Source: Lyophyllum atratum (Eukaryota; Basidiomycota; Agaricomycetes; Agaricales; Lyophyllaceae). Taken from it: a stretch of 64,000 nt of DNA. A program made the position numbers and the translations under genes. Numbering within the stretch: position 1 is the stretch's first letter; each line of letters begins with the position of its first letter. The notes beneath the pieces were generated by a model. It saw only the letters and a program-made list of their open reading frames with translations, was not told the DNA's origin and searched no databases. Below, piece by piece: positions 45,439 through 56,774 of the stretch. The stretch is from contig JACGCN010000006.1 in assembly GCA_014905825.1 (NCBI GenBank), positions 2,469,421-2,533,420 on the forward strand. Reading direction: 5' to 3'.

Positions 45439-48400
45439 ATGCCTGTCGCAATGAGGACTACATATCAAAAAGCGGAAGCAAAGTACAACGTTACCACAGA
45501 CTGTGCGTCAACCCATTGTTTTCATCGTCATTGGCTCCTCATCCTATTCACCTTTTAGTCCCTAGCCTTGGTTTGCACTCTGCTGCTGCGACGGGGAACG
45601 TTGGTCTCGTAGAATATGCCCTAGACCACGGCCAGCCTATTAACTCCGTTCTCGATGGTGTTCTTCCCCTTCATGCGGCATGTGCAGGTGGGAACGTACA
45701 GGTCGTGAAATTGTTGATTGACCACGGAGCCGATGTCAATGCCCCAAGGTCAATTCTACTTTTCGTCGCGCCCTGCGACATAACTAAACTTGAGTAATTA
45801 TTGCATAGACTCCCAAGACGCTACTCGAATGACAAGAATAGGGATTCGTCTGCGCCTATCGTCGGTACTTCTGGTTCTACCCCTCTCCACTTCGCTGCCG
45901 CGAACGGAAACACGGAAGCCGTCACCCTTCTGCTACTACACGGCGCACACGCCAATCGCTCGGACAAGCATGGCATCACGCCTGAAATACTCGCACGACA
46001 ACACGGATGGCTAGAATGTGCGGATGTGTTGAAACAGTGGCTGGTCAATAAGGACCGTGATCTGAGGGAGCGACCTGGTGGTGGAGTCTCGGATGACTCC
46101 AGGGGCGTTGGGACAAGCGGGACCGCTCGCGAGCGGATTGGCTCATTCAGTGGCGAGGGTGAATCTCAACCTCCCTCGACCCGTAGACGAATACACGTCA
46201 AGCACTCCATCGACAATGCACTTAATAAACTTAAGTCGTCTACAACAGACACGAAGTTACACCTGCCGCCGTCATCTACGAGTGTCATGACCTCAACTCC
46301 TCCAGCATCGCCAACGAGGTCCTTCGGAGAGTACACGTTCCACCCTATCAGCCCTTCTGGCGATGATGCCGTAGAAGAAGGTTCTCGCCGACCTTCGCTG
46401 CCTCAGATCTTTCAACCTTCCGTGATTGGCCTCTCACGAAGTCGGAAAACGTCCACTCCGACCATAAATAATAGTCCAAGTCCTCGAAGGCCTCGGTCGG
46501 CCGGTACCGGAGCTGAGGGTCAAGACGAACCCACCAATCCCCCCCCTGGAAGGAGTGGAGTCAGAAAACTAGGGAGCAAGTACTCACTGATGAACCTCTT
46601 CAAGAAAGGACAAACTGGAGAAGCTGGGCCATCCGTGGATAGCTCGCAGACGATGCTCAACATGTCACCGCCATTTTCTGGCTCCACAAGTGCCTTGCCT
46701 ATGTCATCCTCTCCCAATCAGCCAAGCCCTTTGTCTAATCCCCTTTCGAGTACGGACTCCACCACTTCTTCGACTGGTCGGTCTGGGTTTCGTTTTCATA
46801 GAGGAAGCGATGCATCCACACGTGCGGCTTCTCAGCAGCCCCCGGCACAGCAACCTATCCCACGGAAGGCCTCTGCAACAATGGCATCCCCACCCCGGCC
46901 CCTAGCCGTGGATCTACACAATGCACTTGCTCAAGAGCGCCAGGATCGACGGGAGCGGCAGACCCGGGATCGTTCACGGTCCACTGGAAGCGGTTCGCGG
47001 TTCAGCGTAGAGGATAACTCCAACGCCAACATCAGTCCAGGCTCAAGTCCTCTAGCGAGACTTGGCCTACTCCGCGTACAAGGCCACCGGCGGGACCGAT
47101 CTGGTTCAGGTGCTAGTTTGGGGACAGGGCCAAGTCCGGGCTATAGGGGTGGTGCGGTCTTCGATGACGATGTGGTAGTTGTTGCAGGTGAAGCCGGCAG
47201 CGGGGAGCCGGGGAAGTCGATCGCTCGGCCTAGTATTCTGAAAGCCCATACTCGCACATCGTCGAGCGGACACGTACCTGGCGTACAATCGGGATTCCGG
47301 GCGCTGAGATTCGATTCCTCGCCGGGGGTCAATAGTGCCGCAAGAAGAGAGGGAGATTTCGAGGGCATCAGAGTAACACCTAGCCTGAGGGGGAGCACCA
47401 GTGCGGGGTCGCTCGGGAGGCGGCCTGACATCATCGGAAGTGGCAGTACTCCAGGACCACGAGTCAGCGAGGAAGATCTTACTCCGGATTCTGCTCCCGC
47501 TGCTACCGGAGACTTTGAAGGTCCTGTGAACAATGCTCAGGAAGAGATCATAGAGGATGAAGATGATGATGAATATGGCGAGCCCTTGCATCGGGGAGAC
47601 AGCCCGGTCGTTGAACCTGGGGTACCAGAACTACCACACGCGACCCTTCTCCTAAGAGAGCGAGGGTTATCTTTTGCATCATCCTCACAGTCGTCCCTTT
47701 CACCGATCATGTCAAACGACGCCCAAGAACCATCACTCATCAACGCCGATTTCCCATTCAGTATCAACAAGCCGCCTGTGATGTACTCTGAAGATGTCGA
47801 AGCGGTATTGCCTGTACAGGATTTATTACGCGTGCCAGCACCGGGGGAGAACCGCAGTCGAGGCGATTCTGTCAGCAGCACGAGCACGACTGATAGTCGC
47901 AACAACCCACAGCTGAGCGTCAGCGGCACCACAAGTGGAAGCGGGAGCGGGAGCGAAACTGTCAACACCCCTTGGTTTTCATCCCCTGGGCGAGATCAGT
48001 TCCTTGATGTCGCGACGGATTCAAGCCCTGGTAGACAGATAGAAGGTCTGCCCATGGAGGACATCCAACCACCAGAACCGAAATATACGAACGGCAACGC
48101 CTTGACTGGTGCAGGGAGCGCACTGAATGAGCGACGTTCTCATGTTCCACCAGATATAAACATCAGTTCTATCTCGTCGCATGCGCAGGCGGAAGCACTA
48201 GTGCAGAAGGCTCAGCAGGATATTATCCGAATGGCTCAGTCCAACGAACTGACGCCTGTCACTGGGAGCACTGGACGCTCACCGCTGAGCGCAAGGTTGG
48301 CGGCTTATGGCGAGAGTTTGGCCTTGGAGAGAAAGTTGAGAGAACGGAAGGAGGAGGAAGAGCGGAAGGCATTGACGACCTCCATTTCACACAGACATCA

Positions 48401-49090
48401 TCAAATACAGAACCTCCCTTGCGTAATGGTGCAACGACCCCGACGAGTACTGGTCCTAGTAGACGCAGCGGAATGGAGCGTCAACATAGCCTTGAACACA
48501 GACCGATCCGACCGAAATCCAAGTCTAGGATGAAAGATCCAAAGCGGCCATCGACTGCAGAAGGACGTGAGTACCCTCAAGCTGCATGTCCACCGATTCT
48601 GAGAGACTTTGTTGCAGTCTCCCCCAGATCTGTGGACCAAGGCGGACGTTTTCATCAGCCATCTCGCTCGGCGTCAGGATTTGGTGCATCACCGACGAGT
48701 CGATTATCCATCGACCAGGACATGATGTCTCCAGATGAGCCAGGACCCACCCTTATACATTCCAAGTCCGCTACTCTTCCAACTACGAGACGAGATCCTA
48801 GCCCTGCTCCCCGCATCGTCCGCTCTCGCACCCCACTTCCTGATACGGGGGAAGGCCAACTTAGCCGTATCAGCTCGCTGGAATGTCCCGATACAGACAC
48901 TGAGCTCGGGCCACCCCTTCTTCGCGTATCGACTGCTCCATATGCCCCCGTCCGCGGCGCCAAAACTGCGAGCAAGTTAGCGAGGATGGGATTCCCGCCC
49001 ATGGAGCAGGCCCGCGCGTCACCTACACCCCCTAAACGATTTGGCGGCGCCTTCAAGTCACTCGTGCAGACGCTGAAAGGCAAACCATAA
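45439..49090 (+). CDS. Large ankyrin-repeat protein with a long disordered tail; one unresolved frame change
   Basis: Exons 45439-45502, 45559-45748 and a long exon from 45809. The first 150 residues hold ankyrin repeats (LGLHSAAATGNVGLVEYAL; VLPLHAACAGGNVQVVKLLI; STPLHFAAANGNTEAVTLLL; ITPEILARQHGWLECADVL). About 900 residues of low-complexity Ser/Pro/Gly/Arg sequence follow, with basic patches, an acidic EDEDDDEYGE, and a short coiled-coil stretch (SLALERKLRERKEEEERKAL). Around 48340-48420 the frame must change (by +2 or -1) to reach the C-terminal part ending KRFGGAFKSLVQTLKGKP. A GTGAGT..GCAG intron is likely at 48567-48617. Ankyrin repeats bind proteins; the partner is unknown. Total roughly 1,180 aa. 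Confidence 0.75.
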
Positions 49091-49794
49091 ATATTGCCTC
49101 CTTCACCCTTTCCGACTGTCCATCATTTGTTGTAACACCACCCATCCTTGTTCCACCACATTTCTCCTCATCTTGCGTTGTTTTAACCTGGTGTATTTTT
49201 TGTACTTATACGCTGTCATCCACTCCGCGCTCTCTTGTCTGTCCATCATTGTTATCGTTCATTATTATTTCTGCCCTCGCATCTTTGTTTTGACAATGTA
49301 CAACGTTTACGATGCATCAACACACGCTGTATAGGCGTTCGACGCGCCTCCCCCTTTCCTCCATAGCCAATGAAGGCTGCACGTACTGTGTATACTGGCT
49401 CTATAAACGTCCCAGAACGAGCTCGATTACCCCGCTCAGAGTCCGTTTCTTTGAGACTTCGACGTTCTCGTGTTGTAGGTTTAAACTTCTAAGAACCAGT
49501 GGCACAAGACAGATCTTGTATCATGCTTATCATGCTAGTTTGACCATCGAGCAGGCACCTGCGTTAAGTACTACTTTCCATTTTGAATTTAGCTTCCCTC
49601 TCCAAACGGTAAAGTTAACTAAACCACATAAAGTGTGACGATCTCGACAGTTCCGACGGAAACAAAAAGCCGACCTTAGGATATTACTGACCCATATGAT
49701 ATGTTTACATCTAGGCACTAAAAAATACAGAGCTACCAACCATCCGAGGATATAGGAGGAATAAATAACATATATAACAAGAAAGCACCGCACC
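49091..49794. other. Intergenic, convergent 3' ends
   Basis: About 700 bp between the ankyrin stop (+) and the ERV stop (-). AT- and pyrimidine-rich; open frames here (49312-49638 on +, 49530-49793 on -) have no recognisable content. Confidence 0.45.
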
Positions 49795-50770
49795 CTATCG
49801 CCCGCCCTTGATCATTCCAACCCCAGTTATACCATCCTTACTGGGGTCCTCTTCCAGGTCCATCGGTCCTGCACCATCAGAGAGAGCCGAGTCTTTCTTG
49901 ATAGGGTCATCGCCGCATCCACAGTCATATTCAGCGTCGAGATGTGCACAATCGAAATTGGGTTTCTCTAATCGCTTGTTTACTTCGTTATGTAGGAAGC
50001 ATAGCCTAGATAAGTGAGAATTGAGGATCGAGGGACTGCGTGAATACGGCAGGAGCACCCACCAGAGTGATGCTGAGCGTCGAGAAGCAGTCTGCGAAGA
50101 TGTAAGAAGAAGGGCATGCAGATGGAGAAAACAACTCACTTGGGGAGGGAATTTCTTCAGCAGCGTTTGGAACTCTTCGGCACATTCGCCGCAGGGATAG
50201 AGTCGCGACGTTAGGTGGAAATACGAAGTAAGTGCACTTCGCTCGTCAGGAGTTGGGTGCTGTATATACATTAACCAGTGAGTTCCGATCGTTCCCGCCC
50301 TGGGATGAAGAGCGTACTTCAGGAAAACGCAGTGTCATTGTGTGCCTGGATGGATGAATTAGGAGGTTAGTAGAAGGGTGTGTGTAGCGTACATTAGCTT
50401 CCATGTTGCACGACCGAGCGCAGCCCTACGATGCCTTCAGTAAGAAGAGGTTGAGGACGGAATGGCATGAAGACGTACTTGGCTGTAGCGTTACCCAATT
50501 TCGGCATGATCACCGTCCCATACGTATCATGAGATGGTGGATTGGACGGGTCAGTTGTAGGTCTAAGCAATGACTTCTCAACTCCTCCTTCTCCAAAGAG
50601 TTGTCCAGTCCATGGGTCAACATACGACAGCGACTGGGGGTGGATGAAGGCGATCGTTGTGAATAACAGCTGTCCAAGAAGTTTCAGTCGCTTGGTTCAA
50701 CGTTCCGAGGCGGGGAGGCAAACCAGAAATGCAGTTATAGCAATGAAGGCTTTGCGAACCGGGAAATCAT
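49795..50770 (-). CDS. FAD-linked sulfhydryl oxidase, ERV family (ERV2-like)
   Basis: Clear exons are 50479-50633, 50393-50425, 50318-50345, 50140-50259, 50063-50091 and 49795-50005. The Erv/ALR core is evident: PKLGNATAK, LGRATWKLMHTMTLRFPE, the active-site pair in RLYPCGECAEEFQTLL (CxxC), the FAD-contacting Trp/His (CFLHNEVNKRL), and the C-terminal Cys of NFDCAHLDAEY, followed by CGCGD. An N-terminal hydrophobic stretch (KAFIAITAFLVCL) would make it a membrane-anchored secretory-pathway enzyme like yeast Erv2, which passes disulfides to protein disulfide isomerase. This first exon does not join an ATG in frame: ATG 50770 fits only with a one-base frame change, so the 5' end is uncertain. 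Confidence 0.85.
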
Positions 50771-51120
50771 GGTCTATCAGTAGGTGCCAGTTGGAAGAGA
50801 TTGAATTCCAGGCTGAGAGCTTGCTCTAAGCCGTCGCGCTATCACGTGGCAGCTTTCGTTCATACTAACTTTGATTGCACTGCACAGTGCAGATGGTTCT
50901 CCTTCAATGCGACGCTTCTATAATCCTCCCCTCAAGTATAATCCTAAAAAATTTACTCCTCCTATAGTTAGGAGTCTTACAACGAATGAAAGAATCCCTG
51001 GAATATCGTCGTCAGAATCCCGCTGGAAGTATAGTCGTCGCGTCAACGATTGCATCTGAAGGCATCTCAGCACACACCTTGGCGAATACAATGCAGATCC
51101 CAAGGAAGGACTCAGAAGGA

Positions 51121-51148
51121 GCTATCCTGAGCTATCCCTAGCTATCCA
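51121..51148. repeat. Three tandem 10-bp units (GCTATCCnnn)
   Basis: GCTATCCTGA, GCTATCCCTA and GCTATCCACT follow each other directly. Non-coding, just upstream of the small membrane-protein gene; could be a slippage repeat or repeated factor site. Confidence 0.5.
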
Positions 51149-51364
51149 CTCTCGAGTCTGACTCTCTGCCTCCTGGTCTGCCGCTGGTCACCTGTCGCCG
51201 CGTAGTCCATCAATCAATCATGAAAACGCCAAGGAAATATCGAGTCTTTGATCTCTGCAACCATTTGCGGCTCACAGAGCTTTACATTCTTTTCTCTCTC
51301 CGTTCATCCCCTTGCTTTGCGTTACACGCAGCTGACCCGGCCCTAGATCGTTGCTCCTTTTGCG

Positions 51365-51931
51365 ATGATCATAGAAGATACGCTATCGGTCTTGACTTTG
51401 GTCCCTCCACGACAACTCCCGCGAAGCCTAACGCGACTAAGCTATCTCTCCCTTACCCTTTCGACGTTCATCTGCGTCCTCTCGTTAATCAACGTCGCGC
51501 GAGAACCAGCCCTTTCCATTCCAAATGCGGTAGCTTTCGCGGTCACGGTTCCATACAACCTCACCACTATCGTCGTCGCACGGAAACACAAACGGCATCC
51601 AAACATTACACCCGTACTTTCACCGACAACGTGGAAGGGTCTCGTATATTCATGCCTCCTGGTGGGATATGGATATACGGACTCGTCGTCGACATCCTGC
51701 AGCTCTCCAATTCACTAGGCCGCATCGTGTGCGACCAATACGGAAATTTGCCGCCGGAGCAGAGCACGCCTTGCGAGTTGCGTGCGAGGTCGATGTCGAT
51801 GCCCTTCTTCATCGTCTTGACCTTCATTGGAGGCGCCCCAAGTGCTTCTTATGACTCTCGTTGTCATCATATGTGCACGAGAGAAGCGCCTAGCCGTGTT
51901 GGCTGCGCGAGCTAGGCAAGCGGAAAAGTAG
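51365..51931 (+). CDS. Small multi-pass membrane protein, frame-broken
   Basis: From ATG 51365 the frame encodes two hydrophobic segments (LSYLSLTLSTFICVLSLI and IPNAVAFAVTVPYNLTTIVV), a basic loop (ARKHKRHPN), and a third (GLVYSCLLVG). At about 51663 the natural continuation (IWIYGLVVDIL) is in another frame. Near 51848 a second switch leads to a final hydrophobic segment (MTLVVIICA) and a basic Arg/Ala tail ending at TAG 51929-51931. The layout resembles small four-helix membrane proteins common in agaricomycetes. I infer one gene with two single-base frame breaks; an intron-based solution was not found. Function unknown. Confidence 0.4.
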
Positions 51932-53121
51932 TTCAGTCCCTCAAAAAGTAAACAAAGTTAGTAAGTCTTATCCTATTACCCCTTCGAGCTGTCTGAGAAT
52001 CATATTCCTACCATCAGGTTCTTATGACGTCCACGACCTATTTTCCTTGTTTTGATATCCACCACATTGTTTTGTTCGTCGTTATCTGCTGGACACACCC
52101 ACGTTTCCGACCTTGCCATAATAATCACCACAACGATTCACCCTTTGCACCCGCTACATCGCTGAGCTCACCCCAACTGGCTACGCAAGGCTAGCTTCCA
52201 TGAGGGAGGCTAATACACGCGGAGTACCGTGGTCGGCTGGCTTCTCGCTTTACACCTCCGTTTATTCATGTGGAGAATGCGTTGCGGGAATGAAATGAGT
52301 ATTGGTCCATTCGCTACTAGCTTTAATTAGGTTTTGTACAACGCAAACGATCTATAATTTATTGTATGTTAGGCTTGTCAGTTAAGCCGCCCCTCTGTTG
52401 ATAGTCCGGAACGTCTGAAACAATAACGTTAAGGGGAGGTGGCGCAACAATCGACTTGTAACGATGGATAATCCTGCCATAAATAGCTGGGTGAATGGTC
52501 TGCGATGTACCCAAGAAGTGCCATCAATAACAATCACCATACGCATTTGCAGAAGAGGTGTTGCCGCCTCTGTTTAAATAGGAGCTAGGTTCTCGGACCA
52601 CGACTGCACAGCACGGATAATAAAAACCGATTAGACAGACACTCAGTTCGCGAAAGGATATCTGGTCGATTCTGGGTGAGCGGAAGCTGTCTAAATACAG
52701 ATCCCGGCGTTCTTACAAGTACCTCATAATCCATGTCTAAATATATATCCCGGCGTTCTTGCAAAAACATGGATTATTCAGAGCCTATTCAGTAACGGAT
52801 TGCTTTGCATCGCTCGAATCAGATCGACCGGTGCTGAAGTTTGGCTGAAGTTCAGAAAGGTCTGCAGGCCATGATGCCTCCATTGGGGAATTCAGAGCTA
52901 TCATTCGAACAACTACAGTAGTAATAACTGAAAAAATACTTCGGACATACGACGAAATAGGGGGGTAGCAAGGCATATACAAGTATCGTAGGGCGACAAG
53001 ATCATTATACACAAAATCGTGACAAAATTGGAATAAATTGTACATGCAAAATGAGATCAGAGTCGTGACGCTCAGCGACGAACACGCAATGACTTGCAAA
53101 GAAGGCGGTGCAGGACACGAA
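51932..53121. other. Intergenic tract
   Basis: Between the small membrane-protein gene (+) and the SWIM/RING gene (-). It holds the imperfect direct repeat at 52688-52765. A 197-codon minus frame (52785-53378) overlaps the last SWIM/RING exons in another frame and is a shadow. Confidence 0.45.
52688..52765. repeat. Imperfect direct repeat, two 32-bp copies
   Basis: Copy 1 at 52688-52719 and copy 2 at 52734-52765 share TGTCTAAATA and TCCCGGCGTTCTT with a few mismatches, 46 bp apart start to start. Non-coding. No terminal inverted repeats were seen to suggest a mobile element. Confidence 0.6.
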
Positions 53122-54709
53122 TCAGTCGAGATAACTTCGATAAGCGGAATATCCGTATCCTCTCCGCGGTCCATGGTAATCTGCGTCGAAGATGTAGGGT
53201 TAAATGGGCTGGAAGCGAAAGAAGGCCGAGTGCAACATACAAGTACTCGTATCACGGACTGGACTAAGTCCCGACACTCCACTAAGGTTGAGGTAGCCAT
53301 CGCTGGTTCTTCGAGCGGCCGCACCAGCATCAGCACCCGGGGCAGCAGCAGAGACCCACCGAGCACGGCACCAGACACACGTTAGCTCTTGGTGGCTTTT
53401 TGCCGCAGTATCTTTCCCTGTTCCGGAAGGAACCTCCGAGTCAGAAAGCTGGACTGGCAATGGTTTGGACGCGCTTACATTGTTGGAAGCACACTTTATG
53501 CAGGGCGTTCCCGCAGTCTTCGCAGAAGACAAGCATAATCTCGTTTACCCCGTGCATGCTATCATAACAAATGGGGGCAGTCGTCGTCAGGACCTGGGGT
53601 GCGCTTCTTGGTTGGCGATTGAGTGCTTATTGGTCGCTTTTCCAGTCGCTTTCGCATGTGCGTCGCGAATCCTGGCATGGGCGACGGAATTGGGCGCCAG
53701 CGGAGCTTCTGCAAATATAGTTTCTAGTTCACTAGTCAAGAGCGCTCTGTAGAGCGATTAGTATAACCATTCGATCAGATGCCTGGGATAAAGACCGACT
53801 TCTGATACCAAACGCCCGATGCTTGGTTGACTTGAAGGACTGGGGCGGTAAGGAGTAAGGATCAAGTCGCTTGGCTTGACCATGGATTTGACAGACCTTT
53901 CAAGAAGATAAAGAGCTAAATAACGCGTCAGTCTATATATAGCCGAGAATTCAGGCTGACTGACTATGTGTTTGCAGTGATTTCCCTTCAGAGCGTCTGG
54001 GCCTACAGGTATGAATGAGATGATCGGAACGTAACTCCACAGGCGAAGGGCTACGCACAGTTGCAGCTTGGTTTATGGTCGATTGTTACTGTGTACACCT
54101 GACGAGAAATTAGATCGGTGACACGCGGACAACGTCCAGAGATCTTACGTTACCCGTCGAACCCAGAACACTGAAGACCTCCTTCAGGTCGCCTGGCGTC
54201 CTTTGCCTATCAATCATGAAAAACCTGTTTCGAGATTTTCAGCCTTCGAATAGAGACGAAGGTAGTGAGCGAGTAAACCTTTGTGACATCACCCGCTCGA
54301 CTCGATCGAGGATATTCTTCGGGCATGACTTCTTGAATATAGCCCCGCGTTTTTCTGTAGGCGGTTGGTCGGTATCTGCCTTCTTACGCGATCTCGAAGG
54401 TTTGGGCGGCTGTGAAGGCCCCGGCTCAGGATAAGCCCTTGTGGGTCTAGACGGATGTGCAACCTGGACTGGCATCGTGGGTGGGGCATAAGATGTGGTT
54501 TGTGCAGCGGATGTCGTGGAGTACGAGGCTAAAGCGTGAGACGCCTTGGTCGAAGATCTCGTGGTACGAGGAGGAGAGTGTTCCGTGGTGGATTTCGTAC
54601 GTGGTTTCTTCGCTGTGGGTAAATCTGATGGGGTGCTTGGGGCGGGTGCCTGCCCTGCAGGGTTCCACGCGATAAACTCTCCGTCCCTCTTTCGTTTTGT
54701 GAGGACCAT
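53122..54709 (-). CDS. SWIM zinc finger plus RING-like protein, probable E3 ligase; two frame breaks
   Basis: ATG 54709 opens a disordered basic N-terminus (KRKRDGEFIAWNPAG, KKPRTKSTTEHS) ending KKSCPKNILDRVERVMSQR. Spliced exons continue FFMIDRQRTPGDLKEVFSVL, then a SWIM finger (SCNC then GNHCKH, CxCxnCxH). Next comes a helical region with LLTSELETIFAEAPLAPNSV. A RING-like finger follows: CPICYDSMHG, VFCEDCGNALHKVCFQQW and LTCVWCRARW, with a conserved tail (SDGYLNLSGVSGLSPVRDTS, YHGPRRGYGYSAYRSYLD). The order matches ZSWIM2-like ubiquitin ligases of basidiomycetes. The frame breaks near T4 53638-53641 and at G5 53573-53577 (one extra base each), the second inside CPIC. The partner and substrate are unknown. 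Confidence 0.75.
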
Positions 54710-54856
54710 TGGTTATCCCGGACTGCGTACAGGATACTGGTCAAGAGCAAAAAAGACTGGGACTTATATAGCAGTCGTGGTTGATGTCAAAGCGCGTCAG
54801 GTCACGCGATCAATATATGATAAATTAATCACAATTCCCACGCCTACGTACTAAGA
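54710..54856. promoter_or_regulatory. Divergent promoter region, SWIM/RING gene and RER2
   Basis: 147 bp between opposite start codons. It contains an AT-rich stretch (ATATATGATAAATTAATC at about 54811) on the RER2 side that could serve as a TATA region. Confidence 0.45.
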
Positions 54857-55937
54857 ATGTTCCTCCGTGCCCTGAGGTGGCTCCGTGACGATGTCGTCGA
54901 CAAAGCGCGACGACTCCTCCTCGCTGTCCTTGCGGCGGGTCCTACTCCTAAGCATGTGGCATTTGTTATGGACGGTAACCGACGATATGCTCGCAGCCAT
55001 AGCAAGAGGATCCAGGACGGCCACGCTGAAGGCTTTTTGGCTTTGAGGGGGGGTAAGTGCGTTTCTACTCTCCGTTTGGTATTTGTGGGTGCACAGGGCT
55101 GTTCTGACGTCGTACTTGCCGTAGATGTTGGATATTTGTTACCGCCTTAATATAACATGCGTCTCTGCGTACGCATTCGCGATCGAGAACTTCAAGCGGT
55201 CTCCAGACGAGGGTAAACACGTTAATGGGTATGGCAGAGGAGAAACTGCTTGAACTTTGCCAGCATGGGTGAGGTCAAGTTGTCTTGGTAGCTCGCGCGA
55301 GGCTGACTGACCCTTGCAGGGATTTGCTTGATCAGTATGGCGTCCGACTGAATGTTGTTGGGAGAATAGATCTCCTCCCGGAATCAGTTCAGAAAGCTGC
55401 ACGCAAGGCAGAAGACATGTCACGGCATAATGACAGGTGCTTGTCGCAATTTGAGTGTGTTGGGCTACGCTGACCGTCCTTGTCAGAGCGATATTCAACC
55501 TTTGCATGCCATACGCATCTCGTGACGAGATGACGACCGCAGTCCAGGCTTGTGTGCGCAATGCCATCAACTCTGATTCAAAAGGCAAAACGTGGGTCTA
55601 CCGCCCTATTTTATCTGGCCAAACTTGCCTTACATGACTTGGCAGGATCATCACGGAAGACGACATCGATAGACAACTCCTGATATCTCAGGGTGGGAGT
55701 CCTCCGTTGGATATTCTCATCCGCACAAGTGGCGTCAAGCGCCTGAGCGACTTTCTACTTTGGCAGGCGGGTGCAATCCACGTCGCCGAATACTCAATTC
55801 TCACACGACTTTCACAGTGCTGCGAGAATACGCAGATTCAATTCACTGACACCTATTGGCCGAATTTCGGTTTACTAGACTTTATACCTATCATCCTCGA
55901 CTACCAGATCAAGGTCTGGAGGCGCCATTCAAGCTAA
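54857..55937 (+). CDS. RER2: cis-Prenyltransferase (dehydrodolichyl diphosphate synthase); two frame breaks
   Basis: Exons 54857-55052, 55125-55268, 55320-55436, 55487-55591, 55646-55766, 55818-55937 encode 266 aa after allowing two one-base excesses. Conserved regions of the UPP/DDPP synthase family: HVAFVMDGNRRYAR (catalytic Asp and GNRR), GHAEGF, the SAYAFAIENFKR block, FNLCMPYASRDEM, and DILIRTSGVKRLSDFLLWQ with FTDTYWPNFG near the end. The enzyme adds isopentenyl units in cis to farnesyl diphosphate to make dolichol precursor at the ER, essential for N-glycosylation. The G7 run at 55047-55053 and GGG at 55211-55213 each carry one base too many for frame. The intron 55767-55817 starts with GC and is a multiple of three. 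Confidence 0.88.
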
Positions 55938-56774
55938 ATTATCCCATAGATACCATACTTCCAGGACACCTGGTGTAATTTGTTGCGCGCACCCTCGCTA
56001 ATATTCCGAGGCACGCGTGAGTATAGAAACATAGATCCTTATTGCCGCTCCTGTTGAAATGCTAGCCAATGAGGATCTTGGCATCGCTTCTGATGAACCT
56101 TGGATGAACCACTCCGAGCTCTGATTAGTGAAGTCAGGTTGTAGGGAAGATATGTATGTCCAGCTCCTACACAAGGAATTGACGTGCCCGATAAATTTCA
56201 AGATGAGACTAGTCTACTTGTTAACGAGATACAGATGGCGTGGACTCAATGACGGTCTTCCATCAAAATTAGTTCATATCTACATAACTTTAAGTACCTA
56301 CCTAACCCATCTCCATCCAATCCTTGTCTCCGTTGAGGTCCAGCGCACGGTTCCAAACTTGAGTAGTAACCGTTTTAAATTTCTTCTGGCTAGAATTACT
56401 AACCTAACTACATATTTAAGGTATCTCTGAAGCCAATCCACGCCACATACCCCGTACTAAAAACGACAAGAAAAAAATCGCGGGCGTAAGAAGGGAGACG
56501 TATGTGATACTCTAAGAGTCGACAAATCGATGAGATGATAGGACGAGAAGAGAGGTAATTGTAAAGGGCGGGCTTCTGAAAGAATATGGTATTTGGGTGG
56601 GAATCGTGAGGGCGGAGGGTAGGGTAGATAAAGAATGACAAGAGGCACCGAAATAGCAGCCCGCAAGGAACGAAGGTGTTTTCTTCATGATTCTGGTCGA
56701 CGAGGGTGATGTAGCAGGTAGAGGAAGAAGGGGCAAGGGGGGGTGCGTGATTGCAAGATAGATGATACGGCTTA
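55938..56774. other. Intergenic, convergent 3' ends of RER2 and the OPT gene
   Basis: About 840 bp, AT-rich, without a recognisable gene. A 128-codon minus frame overlapping 56408-56794 is a shadow of the OPT 3' region. Confidence 0.45.

Noticed and set aside
47106..47968. Long minus-strand open frames within the ankyrin gene
   Set aside because: Antisense shadows of Ser/Pro/Gly-rich coding sequence; no motif.
52785..53378. 197-codon minus-strand frame
   Set aside because: Overlaps SWIM/RING exons in another frame; the true frame carries the conserved RING tail and a matching splice.
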